DNA from: Conus ventricosus
Lineage: Eukaryota > Mollusca > Gastropoda > Neogastropoda > Conidae
DNA: 64,000 bases
Assembly: GCA_018398815.1 (NCBI GenBank)
Contig: CM031601.1
Coordinates: 36,877,113 to 36,941,112, forward strand
Reading direction: 5' to 3'
Part shown: in pieces, positions 58,284 to 64,000 of the stretch
How positions within the stretch are numbered: the stretch's first letter is position 1
How the letters are laid out: each line of letters opens with the position of its first letter
Program-made: the position numbers and the translations under genes
The notes under the pieces: generated by a model
Told to the model about the DNA's origin: nothing
The model's database searches: none
What the model saw: only the letters and a program-made list of their open reading frames with translations

Positions 58284-58404
58284 ACAGTGAAGCGCCCCCA
58301 CAGCCACATGAACAATCTTCTTTCCCTTCAGCACCTCCACCAGCTGAGGTTTGCGCACATGGGCATCTGTACCATGGCCTAGTCGGAAATAGTCCCCTTT
58401 GCCC
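58260..58404 (-). CDS. HERC2: HERC2 exon c: RLD2 propeller blade
   Basis: Acceptor GTGTTTTCAG; donor GGCCAG followed by GTACAT. The protein reads [19 protein letters not shown], then a [15 protein letters not shown] core and VTDNGQ, a blade nearly identical to vertebrate HERC2 RLD2. One base at the start completes the Trp codon split across the intron from exon b, and the exon ends on a full codon (CAG). No frameshift is seen. The last ~24 bases of the exon and its donor region are found again, diverged, 90 bp into the downstream intron (58171 onward). Confidence 0.95.
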
Positions 58405-59460
58405 CTGAAAACACATTTTTCTTCTAACCTACAATGATTTTCAGACAAGAAAAAAGCTGAAATACATTCGCTCACTTGCTTATTAAACAAAACAATAAAA
58501 ATTTAAAAAAAATTACCTACACAAATGAAGTGCTTCTAAACGTAAGATGCATAAAATTTCACTGAAGGTAAAACCCAAACTCCTTGCTCTGTGTAGTTTT
58601 GCCATGACCTTTTGAGGTAGTTTCAAAACTAACCTGATCATTTCTCCAAATCCAGTCAACTGCTTTTGTTTATTTCAAATGCGAAATTAGATCTTTGATT
58701 ACTGATTTGTTTCTCTTCCACCTACCTTGATTTGCCTTCTGTGCAGAGCATGATACTTCAGCAGTGCTGCATCAATCTGAGAATAATCCATTAATATTCC
58801 ATGGCATCAGTAAGTGCATGAAACAGACAACCTTAAGTGTGAACTGAAGGACAATATGTCCAGCGGCATAGCAGAGTAGATTGCAGATCATGTGCACCAG
58901 ATGGCCTTTACAGAACCAAACCAATTCAGCAATGCATCAAAACAAGCTTTGAAATGCAGTTCTCATACCATCATAACAGCAAAGTCTTGTTAGCCAAGAC
59001 ATAAAAGTATCAAGAATGGGAGGCTCTTTGAGACAGATAAGGCAAATGATATGCAGTCTGTGTCTGATCTCACTGAGGATGATGTATGAAACGAGCTGAA
59101 CTAACCGAGAAGATAAAATACCTAATGCACATGTGCACAAAATAACACATGTGGCTTGGCATAAGTTAATAACTGTACAAACTCATTCTGTTACATTTCT
59201 TACGGTGTAATTTTGGAAAAACACGCCAGAATGTAATTTTATAGGCTAACACCTTATTTTGCTCTTGTACATTCTGCAGTACAACAATCTTCATGTATTT
59301 TGTCCAAACTTCACACAAAAGATTTCTTTGTAAATAAAGTAACCATTATTACTAGCATGAGCATTCGTACCTAGAGACAGGCTGAAAGACACACTGGCAT
59401 GTGCTCACATGTACACACACCCAGACAGAAGCACACAAGGAACAACTGTTGACAGCTTAC
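58405..59460. other. HERC2 intron, nothing recognised
   Basis: Unique-looking AT-rich intron between exons b and c, without recognised transposons or tandem repeats. Confidence 0.5.
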
Positions 59461-59713
59461 CAGGTCCAGACTTGGCCGGACTTGGTGAGCGCCAGAGAGA
59501 ACTGAGCCCCACACTCGATCTGCACCACCCCCTGGCCTGTCAGCCGCTCCACTGGGTGGGGAACGCTGCAGCCCTCACTGCCACCACGTCCTAACTTGCC
59601 AAAGTCTCCATCCCCCAACTATACACAATGCCGAAATCCGTCAGCGCCAGTGTCTGTGCATCACGACTTCCGCAAGCCACCTGGATCACCCTCTGACCTG
59701 CTAGAGCCTTCAC
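59461..59713 (-). CDS. HERC2: HERC2 exon b: RLD2 propeller blades
   Basis: Acceptor TGTCACAG, preceded by a (GT)n run that serves as pyrimidine-rich tract; donor ACCTG followed by GTAAGC. Two RCC1 blades are visible: [18 protein letters not shown] with [16 protein letters not shown], and [15 protein letters not shown] with SGQVWTW. Phase is 0 in and 2 out. A G run at 59612-59616 (five C on the plus strand) is one base short: without a sixth the frame breaks between YSWG and DGDFGKLG, while the reading on both sides is intact and highly conserved. The measured length (253) is one short of what the phases need (254), which supports a base missing from the sequence rather than a different exon structure. 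Confidence 0.92.
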
Positions 59714-59944
59714 CTGTGACACACACACACACACACACTTCGGCAATGTAGCAAATAATTAGCAAAACCCCATTTTTGGGCGTTGTAATATGGTAAAGAT
59801 AGCTGAAAACTTTTATCGCAGATTTATAGCCTTGATGCAGGGATGGCTTGTATGGTCTTGCCAATCCATATTGTTCTACCAAGTTCAATTCATTTAGCAC
59901 AACTACCTGCTAAGGAATTTTACTTCTAAAAGAATTTTTAAGGT

Positions 59945-60420
59945 AAACTTACCTGTCAAAACAAATGCCTCATCTCCACTGAGCATGGAAGATTGTTGTA
60001 TCATTAGAATAAACAAAAAACGAACAAACTGGGAGAACAAAGAGATAACCACACCTCCATTCCTAGTTAGTCAACAAAAGTGATCATCCTTAGTTAATTT
60101 AATTCATCTAATCATTCAAACTAGCTCAATTTTCACACTTTTCCGGACAAAGTGGGGAAGTGGAAGAATATCTTAGTGTGTGGACAGGTAAGTTTTTAAT
60201 AAAACTAATTTTAGATGTAAAATTCATTTTTCTTTATACTTACCTGTCCAAACACTGCCAGAAATTTGAAAGATGGTGGGAAGCATGCTCACCTACTGAA
60301 TGAGGCACTGAACTCAGAATGTCCCTGTGCAGTTCCTCATGCCCAGAACTACATATTAGTGACCTCTAAGGACCCTACTCGATAGTCTGTAAGGTTAATC
60401 TTGAGGGAAAAGAGAGAGAC
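59945..60420. mobile_element. Dispersed repeat with ACTTACCTGTCC inverted ends
   Basis: CTTACCTGTCAAAACAAATG at 59950 and GTGTGGACAGGTAAG at 60178 form inverted ends, and a second TATACTTACCTGTCCAAACA starts at 60237. An uninterrupted relative of 45981-47290. Non-coding. Confidence 0.6.
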
Positions 60421-60655
60421 AGAGATTATACTGCTTATAGCCCAGCCTACCCCAAGGGGCCATGTCAGGGCTGTCACGGCCATATCAGGGCTGTCACCAC
60501 ACTGAAGTCAACTCTCAAGTCATATCAATAAAACACACACACACACACACACACACATGCACACACACTTCCATAAAATCTTAGATCAGATGAAAAATGC
60601 TGATCTCTCATAAATTAAAAAATCACATCGGGCGAGCATCTCTGAACATAGTTTT
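60415..60655 (-). mobile_element. I-type 3' fragment
   Basis: CTGCTTATAGCCCAGCC, a small internal duplication (CATGTCAGGGCTGTCACGGC, then CATATCAGGGCTGTCACCAC), a CA run (60535-60570), then TCAGATGAAAAATGCTGATC, the ORF2 end. Confidence 0.85.
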
Positions 60656-61914
60656 CTTCATACTTACCAGTCCAAACATATGCCTTTTCTCCTGCACATG
60701 GAGTATCAGGAAACTCCCCCCCAAAAGAAAGAATCACATGGAAAGCGGGGAGCTCGTGCTACTCAACCTACAGGAATATATGAGTGCTCTCCCTTGGGAG
60801 AACGAACTCACTTTACTCCAAAACAAATCAGTTTTCTCCTTTTCCTGCAAGTGGGCAATCCCAAGGTAACGTGAGCAAGGAGGGCAGGTTACACTCAGAC
60901 CGATTTCAATGTATGCGTGGTATGGTTGTGTGTGAACGGAAGTTGGACGAGTGAGAGGACTTGATCATTCTGATGACGATATTGTTATTTTGATGATGAA
61001 GACATTTCTTCTGTTGAGTTCACTCTCGTGTGTTCTGCAGCCGATAACACTTGGTCAGTGACTGCTAGTACTCTTGCCAAGTCCAGTTTTGATTCTCCAG
61101 CCCCTGCCTCTCAGAAGACTAGGTTTTCGTTGCTCGACTATTTTAAAAGGTGGGGTAGTATCCAGAATTCATGAATGTTGCTCTTCTCGACCTCCTGCTC
61201 CGCTCTTTACAGGGTGTCATTATAAGCTTTTGTCCACAAAACATTCAGATAACCAAGGAACTCTGTCTTCTTGTCAGACGGAATGTGCAGTGTTGGATTC
61301 CCGATACCTACCGTTTTACGACTCCATCTTGCATGGTTGTGTTTCCAATATTTGTTTTCACCCATCACCTTGCTTATCCTGGCGATTTGGCGGGAATTGT
61401 CAGTCATCTTTACGCTGTTCGACTCAGCCACTTATCAGGAATTCACAAGAATAAGATGTTTTGTTGCTGAATTGGATGGTTTTCCATTTATGGCGAACTT
61501 TTATATTCTATGGGACAAACTACTGTCTCAACTTAAAATCTGTGGAAGGCAAATGTTGCAATGGCTTCTTGTTTGGGAATTCCTGCAGTAATAGCTGATC
61601 ATAACCTTGTTGATTTATACAAGTTTTCTTCTCCTGCTGAATATTCTACTCTTTTGGCGACCTGTTTTCATGGTCGCGATTTCATTTGTACGAATATAAA
61701 TGTATGATGATTTCTGTGAAAGAGCATGGAGGTTTATCCTTTCTTTAGTCTTCGATCTGGTGTCTTTTTGCTGTTGGGAATTCCCCTTCCGTAATCTCTT
61801 GTTAAAAAAAATAAAAAAGCAAATCAAAGTAAGGATTTTCTTTTGGCTTCCATACTGATGGTTGTCATAGTTGGGCCAGTTCCTGACTCAGAAACCCATC
61901 CACGTCTGCATGGA
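60656..61914 (+). mobile_element. Unclassified retroelement remnant
   Basis: 60660-60900 is the TTACCAGTCCAAACA-type repeat. 60950-61700 carries degraded plus-strand coding sequence, with QKTRFSLLDYFKRWGSIQN near 61110 and IPAVIADHNLVDLYKFSSPA near 61590, broken by stops. It might be gag of a DIRS-like element; I cannot identify it. Confidence 0.4.
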
Positions 61915-62185
61915 TGACACGTTACACATAGTATGTACCCTGCGTGAGAAATGGAAATAATGAAGGAAATAAGGAAATTGAGTGAACGATACTGAACAAC
62001 ATTAACTGGACAACATGGGAAACGACTGAATGAAGCGCCAGCCGGCATCTCTTCTGTAGGCACTATCCACGTAGGCAGCCCCTTGTGTAAACAAGTGTGG
62101 ATTGTATAGCACTTAGAGCTTGTTGTCTAGCCGAGGACAGACGCTAAACAAGTATTCATAATTATAATAATGATAGTAATCTCCT
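61915..62185 (+). mobile_element. CR1/L2-type 3' end or SINE using it
   Basis: Ends with ATTGTATAGCACTTAGAGC, then CAAGTATTCATAATTATAAT and an ATAATG-type tail, the style of CR1/L2 3' ends. The paralogous locus near 37605 lacks it (CATCCAAGACTACATCTCTT against CATCCACGTCTG ... TAATCTCCTC), so it is an insertion with an empty-site relative in the same window. 62186-62449 holds nothing recognised. Confidence 0.65.
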
Positions 62186-62449
62186 CAGTTATGGTTTCTT
62201 TTTCCTGGAAGATGACTTAGGGAGAGCACACTTCCTTGTTCATCAGTTTAGAAGGATAGGGGACGGAGTGGGGGAGGGCATGTATTGAGAGAGGAGGCTG
62301 TGGGAGAGAAAAAGAGAGACAGAATACTACCTCCTAAATTCCATTCAACTCATCAAATACCACACCCTTGATCCCCTTTTGTCACTGTTTGCAAACATGC
62401 ACTTGGAAAAAGTATTAAACACACCGAAACATCTTCACACAATCACAAG

Positions 62450-63587
62450 TCATGTGTGTCAAAACCCGTCAATGATCTGGTCAATGATTTGTCCGGGTTT
62501 GTCTGTCTCAACACCTATAACTGATCTATTTAGATTTAATTGTTCCATTATAGAGCTGTTGGGTTTAGTAGTCCAATCACCGACATACCTGGGTTTTGTT
62601 GCCCCACCATTGTTATGACTGTCTTTATTTGTCTCATCACTAGGCTCTTCAGGCTTCTTTAATCTCATTATCAACCTGTTTGGGTTTTGCTGTCCCATTA
62701 CTTATGTGTCTAGGTTAAGTTGTCCCATCACAGAGCTATTTAGGTTAAGCTGTCCCGTCATTCAGTTGTCTGAATTTAGCTGCCCCATGATCGAGCTGTT
62801 CTGGGTTAACTGTCCAATCACTGAGCTCTTTGGATTTTCTTGTGCGTGTTTGGGTTGGGTTACTGTCCTGTTTGGTTTTTGTTATCCCATCACTTGCCTG
62901 TTTAGCATTTGTTGCCCCATCACTGACCTGGGCTGGGCCACAACTGACCTGGCTGAGTTTAGTAGAATCATGACTGACTGATTTGGCTTAGATGAACCAT
63001 CACTGACCTGTTTTGGTTTCGTTGTCCTGTCACTGTCCTGTTTGGGTTTGGTCAAATCATCATTGACCTGTTTCTATTAAGTTGTTCGGATTTAAGCTGG
63101 GTAGTGTTGCCAAACCTGTCTGGGGGTTGTTGTCCCAGTACCGACCCATTTGGGTTAAGCTAAACCACCACTGATCTGTTGGGTTTTGTTGTCTCATCAC
63201 AGACCAGTTTAGGTTTTTGCTGGGTAGTCTTGTCTTATCATTACCCTGGGTGATGTTGTCCAATCACCAACCTGTTTGAGCTTCAGCTGGGTGATTTTGT
63301 CCTACCGCTGACCTGTTTTGGTGTAGCTGGGGGACGTTGTCCCATCACAGACTTGTATGCGTTTTGTTAACCCATCACTTACCTGTTCAGGTTTGTTGTC
63401 CCACCTCTGCCCTGTCTGGATTTTGTTATCCCATCACTTAACTGTTTAGAATTGTTTGTCCCATCACTGGCCTGTCTGGGTTTTGCTGTCCTGTCCTTTA
63501 CCTGTTTAGGATTTGTTGTCCCATCACTCACCTGATAAGGTTTTGTTGTCCTATCAATGACAGTTTTGGGTGTTGTTGTCCACTGAC
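62450..63587 (-). repeat. ~30-bp minisatellite seeded by HERC2 exon a donor
   Basis: About 1.1 kb of ~30-bp units begins at the donor of exon a. In transcript sense the unit is AAACCCAAACAG then GTCAGTGATGGGACAACA; exon a ends GAAACCTAAACAG with intron GTCAGTGG. Some units (63090-63340) are longer and keep more exon sequence, for example CACCCAGCTGAAGCTCAAAC against exon ACACAGCTGAAACCTAAAC. Many units keep CAG-GT, including GTAAGTG-like forms. The array fades into unrelated sequence near 62450. Confidence 0.92.
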
Positions 63588-63764
63588 CTGTTTAGGTTTC
63601 AGCTGTGTGGTATTATCCCCGTGACCCAGACGACCATAGTCTCCCAATCCCCAGGTGTACAACTCCCATTGGATGTGATGGCCGCACTGTGAGAACTGCC
63701 ACATGCGATGTCACGCACACGCTTGGACTTGAGTGCTTCAATCATCCGTGGGGTTTCGCAGTTC
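63588..63764 (-). CDS. HERC2: HERC2 exon a: RLD2 propeller blade
   Basis: Acceptor GACATAG before GAACTGC; donor AAACAG followed by GTCAGTG. The translation contains the RCC1-blade signatures [12 protein letters not shown], then [17 protein letters not shown] and DNTTQLKPK, as in the second RCC1-like domain of animal HERC2. The exon enters in phase (one base completes a codon) and ends on a full codon (CAG). Reading requires one extra G at 63665-63667, where three C are present on the plus strand and four are needed to keep the frame between ITSNG and ELYTWG. The exon is squeezed between two minisatellites, one on each side, both touching its splice sites. The previous exon lies beyond the right edge. 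Confidence 0.9.
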
Positions 63765-64000
63765 CTATGTCATCAGACAACATAAATTATAGAGAGAGTA
63801 AAGTTATATGAGTTACTAAACAATATGAATTATTGCTAAACTGAAGTTATCCGAGTCATCAAACAAACATGAATTGTTGCCAGACTTAAGTAATGTATGT
63901 CATCAGACAACCTGAATTACAGTCAAACTTAATATCATCTGTGCCATCGAACAACACTAATTAATGCCAAACTAAACTCTTTTGAGTATGAATCATAGTC
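63765..64000 (-). repeat. ~43-bp tandem repeat ending at HERC2 exon a acceptor
   Basis: Five diverged ~43-bp units run up to the 3' splice site of exon a. In transcript sense the unit resembles ATAACTTAAGTTTGGC, AATTCATGTTGT, then CTGATGACATAG; the last copy supplies the real acceptor AG. Other copies end CATAC, CTCGG or CTCAT, so only the exon-proximal one keeps AG. No convincing exon bases are included. The array continues off the right edge. Confidence 0.75.

Overview
The window is intronic-scale DNA from an animal nuclear genome. A lophotrochozoan, most likely a marine gastropod mollusc, is my inference from the transposon families, the (GATAA)n-tailed non-LTR elements, the long TG/CA tracts and the very large introns; nothing in the window proves the species. 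There are no operons, ribosome binding sites or CRISPR arrays.

One cellular gene is present: eight consecutive exons of HERC2, a giant HECT-type E3 ubiquitin ligase, on the minus strand. Transcription runs from about 63.8 kb down to 2.9 kb and the gene continues past both edges. The exons encode the end of the second RCC1-like propeller (RLD2) and the linker that follows it, up to a conserved LLELCVTELED / HPYTDDTS segment. All splice phases chain correctly, once two single-base G-run deletions in the first two exons are allowed for. The other ~97% of the window is intron.

The introns hold two kinds of material. The first is nested transposons: a nearly full-length but dead I-type non-LTR element (48.9-54.0 kb) with about nine truncated relatives; L1-like, CR1/L2-like, RTE-like and a second I/Jockey-like non-LTR element; DIRS-type tyrosine-recombinase elements at several loci; two piggyBac-type elements with TTAA sites inserted into other elements; hAT remnants with BED-like fingers; and a tRNA-headed SINE-like insertion with a 13-bp target duplication. 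The second is tandem repeats.

The most unusual observation concerns those tandem repeats. Several minisatellites are not randomly placed: their repeat unit contains a HERC2 splice junction, and the array begins exactly at the exon. A ~4.8-kb, 51-bp array starts at the donor of the exon at 29392-29569, and its unit carries the last 17 exon bases plus the GT donor. A ~54-bp array upstream of the exon at 2932-3085 carries the acceptor AG plus nearly 30 exon bases. A ~30-bp array downstream of the exon at 63588-63764 carries that exon's end and donor, and a ~43-bp array ends at the acceptor of the same exon. A two-copy 90-bp duplication spans the donor at 58260. So about five of sixteen splice junctions have served as seeds for tandem duplication within one gene. 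Several periods are multiples of three, so use of a neighbouring donor copy could add in-frame peptide repeats.
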